A stretch of 64,000 bases of DNA. It comes from Paratrimastix pyriformis. Its lineage: Eukaryota; Preaxostyla; Paratrimastigidae. The translations under genes and the position numbers were made by a program. The stretch spans positions 642,001 through 706,000 of the forward strand of contig JAPMOS010000009.1 of the NCBI GenBank assembly GCA_027972325.1, read 5' to 3'. How positions within the stretch are numbered: the first letter of the stretch is position 1; each line of letters opens with the position of its first letter. Shown piece after piece: positions 1-11,805 of this stretch. A model generated the notes under the pieces. The model searched no databases, was not told the DNA's origin, and saw only the letters and a list, made by a program, of their open reading frames with translations.

Positions 1-3000
1 CCACCGAGGGCGAGGCCATCGGGGTGGGGCTGCTGAGGCCCCAGGGCGGCCAGGTCGGCCCCCGGGCCGGGCAGGGGCAGGGTGGGCGGCCGGACGAGGT
101 CCAGCAGGAGCGGCACCAGCAGCCCCACGTAGGGCCGGGTGGCCGCCCCGGGGCCGAGGCTGCCGAAGACGAACAGCGAGGTCCGCAGGGCCGACTGGTG
201 CAGCTGCGGGCAGCCCGCCCCGACCCACCAGACAGGCGCCCAGTACGTGCAGCAGACCCGGTCAGGCAGTGCAGGGAAGGCAGAGCAGGGAAGGCAGAGC
301 AGGGAAGGCAGAGCAGGGGAAGGCAGTGCAGGGAAGGCAGTGCAGGGAAGGCAGAGCAGGGAAGGCAGAGCAGGGAAGGCAGAGCAGGGGAAGGCAGAGC
401 AGGGGAAGGCAGAGCAGGGGAAGGCAGTGCAGGGAAGGCAGAGCAGGGGAAGGCAGAGCAGGGGCAGGCAGAGCAGGGATAGGCAGAGCAGCAGAGCAGG
501 GGCAGGCAGCCAGAGCAGGGACAGGCAAAGCAGGAGGGGCAAGCAGACAGGCAGAGCAATGGGCGCAGGAGGGTCCGTGTCGGGAGGGCAGTGGAGGCAG
601 GGCGGCGGGCGGGAGCGTGGGCGGACCGGGGCCAGGGAGGGATCGGCCAGGGTGCGGGTGAGGGCCGCCAGGACCACCGTGTGGTAGTACCGCGGGCTGG
701 CGGGGGTCAGGTCCCCCAGCGGGTCGTCCGCCGCTGCGCCCCCGGCATGGCAGGTGCCGCCACGCCCCCGAGGAGCAGAGTGCAGTGCCCAGGAAAGGAA
801 AGGGCCCTGGATCAGGAACTGGGGCGTCCCTTTGGCGGGCTCGGGGCGGGGGCGGGCGGGAGGGGCGCGGTTGGGCGGGGTGCGTGGGTGCGTGTGCGGG
901 GCGGACCCTGGTGGAGGTGGTGCGGGGCCATCATGACGGTGCCCACGGTGGCCGTGCGCGGGCGGGCCTGCAGGTCGACCATCCACTGGCGGAGGCCCAT
1001 CGAGCGGCCCTTCATCCGCGGCACGACCCGCCCCGGGTGGGCAGCCTCCGTCCGCCGGAGGCCCACCGCCGGCGCCCGCAGCTGCTGCAGCAACTGGGCC
1101 GTGATGGGCGGCAGCCCGCTGGCCCCACCGGCCGCCGCCCCGGCCAGCGGCCGCAGGGCATCGTCGGCCCAGGGGAGCAGGTAGCCCGGGATGGCGGGGC
1201 CCTCCTCGGCGGCCAGGGTGCTGGGCCCGGCCATGGCGCCCTCCAGCGGGGCCGCCCCCGGGCCGGGGAAGGTCAGCGCCCCCAGGATGGGGCCCGGGGC
1301 GCCCCCCGCGGCGGTGGGCTGGGGGGCGGCCGTCAGGGCGGGCCGGTAGAGGTGCGGGTCCAGGGCGCCCATGCTGCCCAGCAGCGACACCACCCCCATC
1401 CGAACCTGCAAAACACCAGCCGCCACCAGCCCGGCAGCCCAGGTTCGGGTCGCGGATGAGGGGAAGGCATGGGGCTGTGCCTGCGTCCGAGGAGAGGGGG
1501 CGAGGGGAGGCGCACGAGGATGGGGGGGGGGGGGGGGGGCGAAGGGGCGGGCGCGGGGGCTGGGCGGGGGACCTCGATGGGGCACTCCTGGCCGGCGTTG
1601 AAGATGCGCAGGAGGGCCGGCAGGAGGGCCGGGTAGCGCACGTAGGGCAGCACGCCCACCAGCCCCGCGGCCTCGACGTACCGCCTGCACCCGCCGCCCC
1701 AGGGGACCAGGTGGGGGTCAGGCCTGAGCAGGGCGCCAGGGCACCGGCCTCGTGCGCCGTCCCACGGGCGGCCCGAGAAGGTCGAAGGTGGGGAGGAACA
1801 GGAAGGCTGACCATCCAGGGCCGGGCAGGGGTGGCAGGCAGGGGCCGGGCGGGGAGACGGACCGCAGGGTGGCCGCGGCGCAGAGGCGGCGCTCGGGAGG
1901 CCCAGCGGGTCGCAGATCTGGGCGGCCAGGCAGTGGACCACCTCGTCCATGCTCCCGAAGGGCCCCTCCCCCAGGCTGCCCACACCCATTAGCGCCTGCA
2001 CCGACATCACCATCAGAGAGGGGGGGGGGGGGGGGGTGAGGGCGGGGGGGGGGGGGGGGGGGTCAGTGGAGCCAGCCACCCCATCAGCGCCTGCACCGCC
2101 CAGCCAGACAGAAGACAGAAACGAGGGGGAGCCAGTGGGGAGCCAGGTAGGCGTGGCAGGAGGAGGAGGAGGAGGAGGAGGAGGAGGAGGAGGAGGAGGA
2201 GGAGGAGGAGGAGGGGGGGGGGAGCAGGGTTCGGGGGCGGGGGGCGGACGGCGAGGGCGCCCATCATTGCCATGGCCGTGGCCGGGTTGGGGTGGGCCAG
2301 GTTGGGGGCCAGCGAGGCCACCAGCACACCCGCAAAGTCCCGCAGGTGGACGCCCCCTGCAGCCGTCGCCACCCGCCATCATCACGGGCCCGCCCCCCCA
2401 TCAGCCGAAAGACGTCACGATCAGGGAGCCCATCGTCGGCCAGCGAGAGGGGCCGAGGGCGAGGGCGAGGGCGAGGGCGAGGGCGAGGGCGAGGGCGAGG
2501 GCGAGGACACCGGCGCTGATGTGGGGGTGGCCGTGGCGGCGGGGGGCGGACGGACCGGCCTCGAGGAGCCGCTGCAGGATGGCTGCGCTCTGCTGGAGGA
2601 TACCCGCGCCCCCGGCGGCGACGCCCCCCATCCCGTCAGCGGCCGGGCCCCCCGGGGCGGCCGGGGCCCCGATGGCCGAGAGGCTTCCGGGGGTCGGCTG
2701 GCTGGGCCCCTCCAGCAGCAGCCCCTCAGCCCCCGGGCCGCCCGGGCCGAGGCCCTCGGGGCCGCCGCCCAGCCCCACCAGCAGCCCCTGGGCCGTCCGG
2801 AAGGGCCCCGGGTTGGTCTGCTTGTCGAGATCGCCCGCGCCCGCGCCCAGCAGCCCCAGCGTGCCCCCGAGGCCGCCTCCGGAGGCCCCCGCGGCCCACG
2901 TGCCGGCGCCCCCGGCCGAGGAGGATGGGGCGGCCATCAGGTCGGCCACAGAGCCGCGCCGAGGGCGGGACCCCAGGCCGGGCGAATTGGAGGGCAGAGA

Positions 3001-3524
3001 GTCCTGCAGCGGCCCCCATCCCGCCAGAGCCAGCCAGCAAGTCGAGGGGACGCGGACAGAAGGGCGATCAGTGGCGGCATCGGCAACCCGCCCCAACGCG
3101 CCCACCCGACGGGGTGGCCTCGAGACCCAGGGACCGGGGGGCCCGTGGTGATGGCGGGGCCACAGAAGGACCGTGGGGGTGGCGGTGGGGATGGGGCAGG
3201 GACCTTGCGGGGCCTGGGGGCGGCGAGGGGGTCGTCCCACTCGGCCGCTGCGGTGCCGAGGGCCTCCTGGGCGGTGGCCAGGCCGGCCGCGTGGAGGAGC
3301 CGGCTGACGGAGGCCTCGCTCACCACCGGACCCTCCAGCCGCGGGCCGGCCGTGCCCATGCCCATGCCCATGCCCCCCATGCCCATGCCCATGCCCATGC
3401 CCGCCATCATCCCCGGGCCCATGGCACCCATCGGGCCCACGCCCCCCGTCATGTGCTCGCCCCCCGGGCCCCCCATGCCCATGCCCATGCTCATGCCCAT
3501 GCCCCCGCCCATGCCCCCGCCTCC

Positions 3525-3556
<32 letters not shown>

Positions 3557-6500
3557 GCGGGGCGCCCGGGTGGCCTGCCGGGGGCGATGTGGGCCTGCCC
3601 GGGGCGGAGTGCCCGGGGTGGGGCTGGGCCGGGTGGGCGGGGTAGAGCAGCAGCCCCGGGGCGGCCGCGGGCAGCCCGTCGCCCAGCAGGAAGGGGAAGG
3701 GCCCCCGCTGGCTGTGGCGCTGGATCTCGTCCAGCGAGGCCACCAGCAGCTGCCGCACTGCGCATACACCCGGCCGCAGCCGCAGCGACCAGGCAAGGCA
3801 GGCGACGACAGCGGGGGGAGGGGAGGGAAGGGGGGTCAGGCCAGCCAGGGATGGGCGCGCGGGCGGTGGGCGGGTGGTGACCCACCAATGGGGGGCGGGT
3901 GTGGGGCCGAATGGGCATCACGGGTGGGCAGGGGTGGTGGGCATGGATGCGGGCATGCGTGGTGGACATGGATGGTGGCCTGGATGAGGGCCTGGATGGT
4001 GGGCATGGGCGGGGGGCGGGGCGGCCCTGCGGACCGACGGGCATGACGGCGGCGGGGTGGTAGGCGGCCAGGCGGCCGAGGACGGTCACGGCGGCCAGGC
4101 GCACCTCGAACTGCTCGTCGTTGCAGCCCATCACCACGCTGCCCCCCCAGGAACAGGCAGCCAGACAGCACCAAGTCCGTCCCGTCCCAGGCCAGCCGGT
4201 CAGCCGCCAGTCGGGCGAGGGGGCTGAAGGAAGGGCGAGGGAGGATGGGACGGAGGGCGGGGCGACCTGCGGAGGCAGTCGGGCGAGAGCAGGTAGCGGT
4301 CGAAGCCGCCCTTGAGGGCCCCGAAGACGGCCGCCCGGATGGCCGGGTTGGGGTCGGCCGCCCCCACGACCAGCAGCTTCTCCAGCACGTTCACCACCAG
4401 GCTCCGGGCAGGCCCCACGGCAGGCGGGGCGGCGCTCGGGGTGGCGACCGCGGGCTGCTGCCGGGCGGCGGTTGCGGGGCGGCTGGCCGGGCTGGTGGCG
4501 GGGCCGCGGGGCGAGGCCACCCCTCCGCCGGGCCGTGGCGAGAACATCCGCGGCGGCGAGACGGCGCCCCCCCGGGGCGAGGTCAGGGCCGGCCTCCCAC
4601 CCGCGCCACCCGCGCCACCCGCACCCGGGGACCCCGCCGTGCCTTCAAAGGAGGCCACGTGGGGACGGGCAGCAGCAGCAGCAGCAGCAGCGGCGGCGGC
4701 GGTGGCAGCAGCAGCGATCAGATCGCCCTCGGGGACCCCGCCCCCGGCTGAGGGGGCCCACGTCCGCACGCGGCGGTGGGTCGGTCGATCGGCGGCCGCG
4801 GCCCCACCGGCCCCGCCCCCGAGCAGGGCGGCCCCCGTGCGGGGCGGAGTGGGCGGGGTCGGCTCGGGCGGCCCCGACAAGGAAGTTGCGGGCCCGGGCG
4901 GGGGCGCGGGGGCGAGCATGGGGGAGGGGGTTGAGCAGCGTGAGTGGAGCGGCGGAGGGAGGCCCAGATGGGGCAGCCCGGGGGCCTCGGCGGCTGCCGG
5001 TGCGGGTTTGAGGGGGGTCCTGGCCCGGGCCGGGGGCGCCTCGGGCAGCGGGGCGGCGGCTGTGCGGAGGGCGGCCAGGGGCTCGTCGGCTAGCGGGCCC
5101 GCGGCGGGCGGGGCCGGGTGGTGCTTCTTGTGGTGGTGGTGCTTCTTGTGGTGCCGGTGCCGCGGCTCGGGCTCCTCCTCGGGCTGCTCGACCAGGCTGC
5201 CCGCGGGCCCCCGGCCCTCCTCCTCCTCCGTCGCGGTGGCCCCACCGGCCCCCCCGGGCGGCGGGTGCGAGTCCGAGGCGGAGGCCTCCGCTTCGGCGGG
5301 CGGGAACTCGGACAGGGTGACCATGGCCATGGCCAGCGCGGGCGTCCCGGTGGCGTCGGGGGCGGCCGCGGCGGCCCGGGCGGAGGGCGTGATGGGCGAT
5401 GTGTCGGCCGAGGGCGGCCCCGCCAGCATGGCCAGGGCCCCCGTCGAGACCTGGTGGGCGGGGGTGGTCCCCGTCAGGGGGGCCGGCGGGCCCAGGGCCG
5501 GGGCCGGGGCCGGCTGCTTGGGGGGCGAGTCCAGCCCCAGCGGGGTGGGCGGGGCCGAGGTGGGCGTCACGGCCCCGGGCAGGGCCAGCACGGGCAGCAC
5601 GGGGGTGCCGCAGGGCGACCGCTCCCCGGTGACCTCGGGCGAGGTGGGCCCCGAGGCCGTCGGCGAGTGGGTCCGCCCCAGCAGCGGCCAGGCCGCGTGG
5701 ACGGGCGGCTGGGCGGGCCACTTGGCCTCTGCAGGCACCACCGCACAGCCAGGCCAGAGGCCCACAAGTGGCATGAAAACCGGGTCCCCACGAGGCGCAC
5801 CGCAGCCAGAGGATGGCTAGGCAACATCCATGAAACCGGGTCCCCACGAGGCGCCCCAGCCAGCGAGGGGCCCGGCGGACCGGGCGGGGGCAGGAGCAGC
5901 TTGCAGCAGGTCAGGACGGCCGCCCGGCGGACGGCGGCCATGTCGGCGTCGAGGTACTCGACCACACACTCGGCCACCAGCCCCTCCAGCCGCAGCGGCC
6001 CAAAGTCGAACGTGGCCAGGGTGCTCAGGGCCTGCCCAGCAAAGACGGCACGGACGGCACAGACGACGGCACAGGCAACACGGAGAGACGGCACAGACGG
6101 CACAGACGGAGAGATGGAACAGGACGGCACGAGAATGGACGGCGAGATGAGGGCCGCGATCTGCCCCCTGCCAGACCGGCGTGGTTACCTCGGTCGGGGC
6201 GGGCTGATAGATGGGCGGGGCGGGGCGGGGCGGGGCGGGGATGGCGGGGTGCGGACCAGGACCACGTCGGCGGGGAAGGCCATGGCGGCCTGGGTGTTGA
6301 CCACGGCCGGCTGGGCGGCGTGGCCCCGGGGCAGGGCGAACATGACGAAGGGGCATCCGGCCAGCACCCGGGTCAGCCCGTCCAGCAGCCGCCGCTGGAT
6401 GGTCACCCGCAGCCCCGGCAGATGCTCCGCAAGCAGCCCCAGCGCCTGCGCCCGGCCGTGCCGCCCCGCCCACAGAAAGAAAGCCCAAGGGACCGACACC

Positions 6501-9377
6501 GGAGCCCAACAGTCCCACCGGGCAGCCCCAACACGGGCGCGACAAGGGCACGGAACAGCAAGGAACAGCGACAAGGGCACGGAACAGCGACAAGGACACG
6601 GAACAGCAAGGAACAGCAACAAGACACGGAACAGCAAGGAACAGCGACAAGGACACGGAACAGCAACAAGGACACGGAACAGCAAGGAACAGCGACAAGG
6701 ACAAGGAACAGCGACAAGGACAAGGAACAGCGACAAGGACAAGGAACAGCGACAAGGACAAGGAACAGCGACAAGGACAAGGAACAGCGGAACGTCAGGC
6801 GAGGCACGGCTGGGCGGGGAAGGCGATGCCGGGGCCATGCAACCCTCATGTGGCGGCGGAGGGGAGTGGAGAAGGTGCCCCGTGCGGGAAGGAGGAGGCA
6901 GGGGGAAGGGGGGTGGCGTGGGGGCCGGGGACGGGCCTCGACGAGGGGCTCCGAGGGCGGCTCGGCGAAGAGCTTGTCCAGCATGGCCGGCACCTCGGCC
7001 TCCATCAGCCCCGGCAGCCCCTCCGCCAGCCGGGCCACGCACCTGCCGCCACCCCCGGGCCCCACCCACGCCCACAGCCCCCACAGCAGCATGTGAGCGC
7101 CCATGGTGGTGGGGGTGGAGGGGAGGAGGAGGGAGGGGAGGGCCGGACGTGAGTGCCTCCTGCCAGAGGGCCGGCCCGTGGCGCTTCTTGCCTGCGGCCA
7201 GGACCTCGCGCACCCAGAGCAGCGCCGGCTGGAGCAGGGCCCCCGAGATGGCCCCCGGGCCCAGGGCCAGGGCCAGCACGCCCAGCGTCCGCAGGGCGGC
7301 CACCCGCTCGGGGCCATCCTTCCGGGCGTGCAGCATGGCCGTGACCTGGGCCATGGCAGGCCCCAGCCAGACAGGCGCGAACCGGCCGGGGGTGTGCTGG
7401 GCAAGCAGCGCAACAAGCTCCAGCGCCGCCAGCCGGATCCTGCGGGGGGCATGTGGGGGGCCGGGCGGGGGACATGCTGGTTGGGGGTCCCGTCCGCCGG
7501 GGTGGAGGCCACGCTCTCGGTCAGGGCAGCAGCCCAGGGGTGTGGGTGGGTGGGAGCGGGTGGGACGGACGGCTGCTGGGTGGAGGAGTGGAGCAGGTCG
7601 AGGGCCAGGGCGCAGAGCACCTCGAAGGGCCGCTCGTTGCCCGGATCCCGCTCGGCGCCCCGCCCCGCTGCCTGCGGGCCGCCCTCGGCCCCCGGGCCCG
7701 GGAACTCGGGGCCCCAGCCCAGCGAGGCCAGCGCCTCGCCCAGCGAGATGGCCGTGGCGGGGGGCGGCGTCGAGGCGCTCAGGGGCAGCAGCAGGAAGTC
7801 CTCGCAGGCCGGGCTCCGCACCAGCTGGACGGCGCAGGCCCCACAGCCCCCCCACCGACCAAATGCGCATGCACAGGCACAGGCACCATGAGGCGACATG
7901 ACCCGGTGTGCGTGTGTGTGTGTGCGTGTACGTGACACGGGGGTGGCAGAGACACGGGGGTGGGCGCATCGAGACCTCTGCGAGTGTGTTGAGGGCGCCC
8001 GTGATGACGTGGGGCTTCTCCTTGCCGAGGGGTCGGGCGGGGGGCAGCACCGAGACGGCCTGGTCGTACAGCCGGAAGTGCCACTGGGCGATCTGCACAG
8101 CCCCGGGGCCCCGAGCGAGCCAAACGCGGGTCGGGTCATGAACGAGCGGGGCCCAACACCCAAAGAGCATGCCGAAGGAGCGGAGGACAGGAGCGGAGAA
8201 GGCGCGGCAACGGAGGGGGGGTTGGTTGGGTGGAGGGCATGGCAGGCGTGGAGGGAGGGCGTGGCAGGCGTGGAGGGAGGGCGTGGCAGGTGTGGAGGGA
8301 GGGCGCGGCAGGTGTGGAGGGAGGGCGCGGCGGTGGCGGCAGACCTGCTGGAGGCTCCGCCGGAGGGCCATGCCCTGGTCGCCTGTCCCAGCCGGGATGG
8401 CAGCAGCAACACCCCCCAGCGTGAGCAGCATGATCGCATCCGACCTCCCTGGAGGGCGGCCGGTCGGGGGCGGCCGGTCGGGGGTGGGGGTGAGGGCGAC
8501 GGACCGGGGGTGCCGAATTGCTGCAGGTGCATCAGCAGCTGCTCCTCCTGGCGACGCTGGTGGTCCTGGCGCTGCCTGAGGACCTGCATGAAGGCCCGCA
8601 GCATGAGGGTGGCCTGGGCGCGCATCTCGGGGCGCGGGTCGCACATGGCCGGGAAGACCACCTCCACCAGGGCCGGCATATACAGGTACAGCATGTTGGG
8701 CGCGTTGGCGGCCAGGGCCCGCAGCACCTTCACCCCGCACTCGCGCCAGTGGGGCTCCCTGCGGACGGTCGGTCGGGCCCGACGGGGGGAGAGCCGCCGT
8801 TGAGGAGGCGGGCACCGGGGGGAAGGGAGACCACCGTCCCCATCGCCTGCCCTGGGGGGGGGGGGGGGGGGGGGGGGGGGGCAAACCCGAGGGGCTGGGC
8901 AGACGCTTTATCGGGGGGCTGCCTGAGCCATGTGAAGGCCGCCCGAGCCTCGAACTCGACGAAGTCCACAATCAGGCTGCCCGTCGACCGGGCCAGGTGC
9001 CCGATGGCCTGGGTGGCGCAGCTCACCAGCAGCGGGTCGCTCGATGGGAGCACCATCCGCAGGAAGCCAGAGAGACGCGTCTGGGCAGTGGGGGGGACAC
9101 GTGGTGACAGTGGGCAACACGGGACGACGCAGACTTTATCTATCGGCATGTCAATCAACTGATCAATGATTGCTATTCCTGCGACTCTCTCGCTAACATC
9201 AGATGAGTCGATCAACTGAGAGAGGATTTGCGAGAGAAATTTCATCAGGGAGGCAGCGTCTTTGGGCGAATACTGCCGCAACTCCGACTCCAGAATATCC
9301 CGTAAATTTCGAGCTGCCCGAACATGGTCGATGCGTGACTCTCGTAAATATGTCGAGAGATCGTATTTGGAGGCCAT
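1..9377 (-). CDS. TOR: TOR (target of rapamycin) kinase, N-terminal HEAT-repeat half, truncated by window start
   Basis: The product is the PI3K-like kinase at the core of TORC1/TORC2. Only the HEAT solenoid lies in the window; FAT, FRB and kinase regions lie beyond base 1. The start is ATG at 9377 and exon 1 runs 9377-9135, ending before a GTCTG donor. Exons read in order against mTOR: LPSSDPLLVSCATQAIGHLA (about 9060-8950, mTOR LPSNDPVVMEMASKAIGRLA), VFPAMCDPRPEMRAQATLML (about 8660), LNTLAEV (about 8000), RVAALRTLGVLALALGPGAI (about 7270), LSTLATFDFGPLRLEG (about 6010, mTOR LRTLGSFEFEG), VLEKLLVVGAADPNPAIRA (about 4380, mTOR VLSKLLVVGITDPDPDIRY), FEVRLAAVTVLGRLAAYHP (about 4090), LLGSMGALDP (about 1380, mTOR LLGALDP) and YYHTVVLAALTRTLADPSLA (about 690). 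At least 15 introns separate them. A Met/Gly-rich insertion interrupts the solenoid near 3350-3560. The family is clear; exact exon edges are not. Confidence 0.9.
264..540. repeat. 14-bp minisatellite in a TOR intron
   Basis: About 18 imperfect copies of a 14-15 bp unit (AGGGAAGGCAGAGC and variants). It lies between the HEAT exon ending near 205 and the one near 640-715 of the minus-strand TOR gene, so it is intronic. No coding sense is supported. Confidence 0.85.
2157..2212. repeat. (AGG)n trinucleotide microsatellite next to poly-G tracts, TOR intron
   Basis: About 18 AGG units. Upstream are two poly-G runs (about 2020-2036 and 2044-2062), which read as poly-C on the TOR coding strand, consistent with extreme pyrimidine tracts of minus-strand introns. 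Confidence 0.85.
2455..2505. repeat. (GAGGGC)n hexanucleotide repeat
   Basis: About eight copies of GAGGGC. On the TOR strand this is a GCCCTC repeat that would encode alternating Leu-Ala if translated. It lies between recognisable HEAT exons, and I cannot tell whether it is exon or intron. Confidence 0.75.
3354..3560 (-). repeat. (CCCATG)n repeat encoding a Met-Gly-rich insertion in TOR
   Basis: Two blocks of CCCATG hexamers (about 3354-3410 and 3473-3556). On the TOR strand they stay open in the same frame as the flanking segments LLVASLDEIQRHSQRGPF (about 3735) and VSRLLHAAGLATAQEALG (about 3270). They would therefore encode a GMGMGM-rich linker of roughly 75 residues inside the HEAT solenoid. 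Confidence 0.7.
6540..6795. repeat. 18-bp minisatellite in a TOR intron
   Basis: Tandem copies of units such as GGAACAGCGACAAGGACA, with interspersed AAGGAACAGCAA variants. It lies between TOR exon segments near 6415 and 6960. It is a direct tandem array without unique spacers, so it is not a CRISPR. Confidence 0.85.
8239..8335. repeat. 22-bp minisatellite (TGGAGGGAGGGCGTGGCAGG core)
   Basis: About five tandem copies within a minus-strand TOR intron. The units differ at single positions. No coding potential is supported. Confidence 0.8.
8854..8881. repeat. 28-nt poly-G homopolymer (poly-C on the gene strand)
   Basis: Uninterrupted G run in the TOR intron between the exon segments near 8925 and 8760. 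On the transcribed strand it is a 28-nt C tract near the intron 5' side. Homopolymers of this length are prone to sequencing-length error. Confidence 0.85.
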
Positions 9378-9779
9378 TTAGCGCGTGAGCGACATGAAAG
9401 GCCGCGACCGGGAATAGTGGAGCAGGGCAGGGCAACTGAGAACAGTTGCCGGAACCAAAAAATCGCGGCGCCTACAAAGAAGAGGCTCGTGTTCTGCCCC
9501 CGAGGCCAAACAAAAATCCGAAAAAAAAAATGTGGAACGATTAAACCAAACATCACAAACCGAAGGGAGCAGGAAGATGGAGGGAGTGGAGAAAAAGGCA
9601 GAGAAGGGGGGAGATGGATGCCCACACCACCCGATCGGATGGGGGCACCTATATGCCCAAAAGGCGAAAAAATCTCGAGAGAATGCCGCAGAGCGCAAAA
9701 ACGGGACAACGTCGAATCACCGTCGTGACGAGGATCGGTTGAGGGTGAGGTGGGGAGGGGCGGTTAGTGAGACAGGCGC
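9378..9779. other. Intergenic: upstream region of TOR and 3' flank of the membrane-protein gene
   Basis: This 400-bp stretch is more AT-rich than its surroundings, with an A-run near 9521-9530. It separates the TOR start codon (9377) from the stop codon of the next minus-strand gene (9780). It must hold the TOR promoter and the upstream gene's poly(A) region. I see no gene or definite motif in it. Confidence 0.6.
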
Positions 9780-11657
9780 CTAGTAGGAGAGGGAGCTGAC
9801 ACTCTCGGCCACCTCGGACTGGCGGCTGGGCGGGCGCGACTGGGTCTCGCCGGGCTGCCTGGGGCCCTGGGGGCACTCCTCGGGGGGCAGCCCCATCTGG
9901 AGGACCGTCGTGGGCGTGTGCGAGAGCGCGTCCCGCACGATGGGCGACTCGGGGACCGTCTGCAGCTCCACCGCGGGGGGGCCCTCGCCCTCGCCCTCGG
10001 CCGGCTCGGCCAGCGAATGCGTCACCACGTCTGCGCCCCCCGCCCACCGTGTGAGACCAGTCGTGAGACCAGTGACGACGGAAGAAGGAAAAGGAGGGCC
10101 GGGCCCCCGGATCAGGGCGGGGGCAGGACAGGGGGGCGGGACGGACGGGGGTGCCGGTAGAGGCGCGACCCGAGGCACCGGGCCACGGAGTTGCGCAGGT
10201 TGGCCTGGAGATGGAGGGCGGCGCCAACATGAGGGCGAGGCTCACGGGACGAGGGCACGCAGCAAGGGTGACGCGGTGTGGAGGGTGGGTGGGTGGGGGG
10301 GGGGGGGGGGGGGGGGAAGGAGGCGGACCATGAGGACGACCAGGGAGAAGACGAGGATGAAGGCCACCACGATGATGATGTACCAGATCCAGGCGCCCGA
10401 CTTGTTCCAGTCCAGGATGCCGTAGATCCACCTGGGCGTGCGCCGGGGCAGGGGCGGGAGGCAACGAGGGTGAGACACGCCTCGGCGGGCTTGCTGGAAG
10501 TGTCCCGCAGCAGCACAGCAGCAGCAGAGGGCATGGCGAGGATGTGCAAACCTGCCCTGGGCGGCATAGACGGCCCACATGAGGAGCAGGTAGAGGACAC
10601 CCTCGACGAGGAGCACCCAGATGTGGGCCAGGTCGAAGAGGAAGCTGGTCAGCAGCCAGAGCTCCGTCAGCACGATCAGCGAGTTGGCCCCGTGGAAGCA
10701 GCTCGTCGTGAAGTACTCGTACCTGCACCCCAGCAGCAGCCCCCGACAGCCACACCCCGACCGCCACGAGGGTCCCGCGCCCATGAAGATGATGATCGCC
10801 CAATGGATTCGAGGATCGGCAGTGATCTCCGGCCCCCCGGCGGGGCGGCCACCGCTGGCGGTCGGAACGGGTCGAGGCAGCTGCGGACCCGGGCCGGTCG
10901 AGGTGCGAGGGGAACAGCAGCACCCAGTAGATGATCGAGGCCACAAAGGCTGTTCGGGGACGTGTGTGTGTGTGGGGGGGGGGGGGGTGCCGATGAGCTC
11001 CTGGTTGGTTGCGGTGGTTGATGACGGGACCGTTGGTGAAAGCCAGCTCGGCCATGATGTAGGTCCACTTGAACCGGGTCGTCGTGGGGACGTTACAGCG
11101 GTGAAATGCGCTGGAGCCCTTGGAACAGCAGAATGGGGGGGCCCGAGGCATCGACTGGAGCTCGCGGGCCGTCAGGAAGGGTGGGTTCTGGCTGTCGTTG
11201 GCATGGGCCGTCAGTTGGACCTGGGGAGAAGCCGACATTCAGGTTTCCATGTGGCTGTGAGAGAACAGACGATCAAGTACGCCAGGAGAAGATAATACGA
11301 AAGGTACGTAAAGTACTCTGTGCTGAGAACAGCATAAATGGTCTCGACAATAATGGATACCACCATGAGAAGAATCTCAAACGTTCGAATAGCTTGCACG
11401 GTTTGATATGAGAACCAATGGCTCGCAAGCTGCGAATTGGTGGCCGTCCCGAAAAAGAGCCGCGTGAAACGATCCTGGCGCCCATTTTTTAACTGCCGAT
11501 CCTCCACGCGGAAACATGCCATACAACATGCTGTTCTGTGGACCTTGTAATAATGAGGTGTGGGAGGGACGACCGGCGGAAGCTTCGCCACCGAGGTCGG
11601 GATGGAAAGTGTCAGCGTGTGCAGCTTTTCTGGACTGTCAGGCTCGGTAAGGCCCAT
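9780..11657 (-). CDS. Multi-pass membrane protein, possibly rolling-stone-like
   Basis: About seven hydrophobic segments are encoded by several exons on the minus strand. The N-terminal exon (to about 11230) has a soluble head and two spans (EILLMVVSIIVETIYAVL and YYLLLAYLIVCSL). Later exons carry ASIIYWVLLF, HWAIIIFMGAG, LIVLTELWLLTSFLF, LLVEGVLYLLLMWAVYAA and WIYGILDWNKSG followed by IIIVVAFILVFSLVVLMV. A hydrophobic span, then an aromatic Y/W-x-x-LDW-x-K element, then a final span resembles the C-terminal half of rolling-stone-type proteins; this is an inference. The tail is acidic/Ser-rich and ends VSSLSY at 9780. I chose Met at 11657; an in-frame ATG at 11780 is possible but lies only 25 bp from the divergent condensin start. 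Confidence 0.65.
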
Positions 11658-11805
11658 TTCTTTCAATTTTCCCGAGAAAAGTCGAAACAGTGAGCAGTTC
11701 GCAGCCCCGCAATCCAGAAAATACAGACGAGTGGAGTAAACAGGCAATAGCCTAAATTCTCCGCGGCTCTTCAGGCTCATCTAACATTTCAAATTCTGTC
11801 GTGCG
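11658..11805. promoter_or_regulatory. Divergent promoter between membrane-protein gene and condensin CAP-H
   Basis: At most 148 bp separate the two start codons; if the upstream minus-strand ATG at 11780 is used, only 25 bp remain. It must carry transcription initiation signals for both genes. I see no TATA box or other definite motif. Confidence 0.5.

Noticed and set aside
6540-6795. CRISPR-like array
   Set aside because: The units are direct tandem repeats without unique spacers, in a eukaryotic intron. The same applies to 25116-25206 and 52013-52130.
5118-7901. A 927-codon open frame on the plus strand
   Set aside because: It is antisense to conserved TOR HEAT exons and consists of Arg/Gly-rich low-complexity text. 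It is a shadow frame.
8854-8881. Poly-G run as a telomere or G-quadruplex regulatory element
   Set aside because: It is a pure homopolymer in an intron, one of many on the non-coding strand. No telomeric periodicity.
6185-8971. A 928-codon minus-strand open frame
   Set aside because: It includes some true TOR exons but also translates introns (GT-rich, 18-bp repeat and 22-bp repeat). It is not a continuous coding exon.
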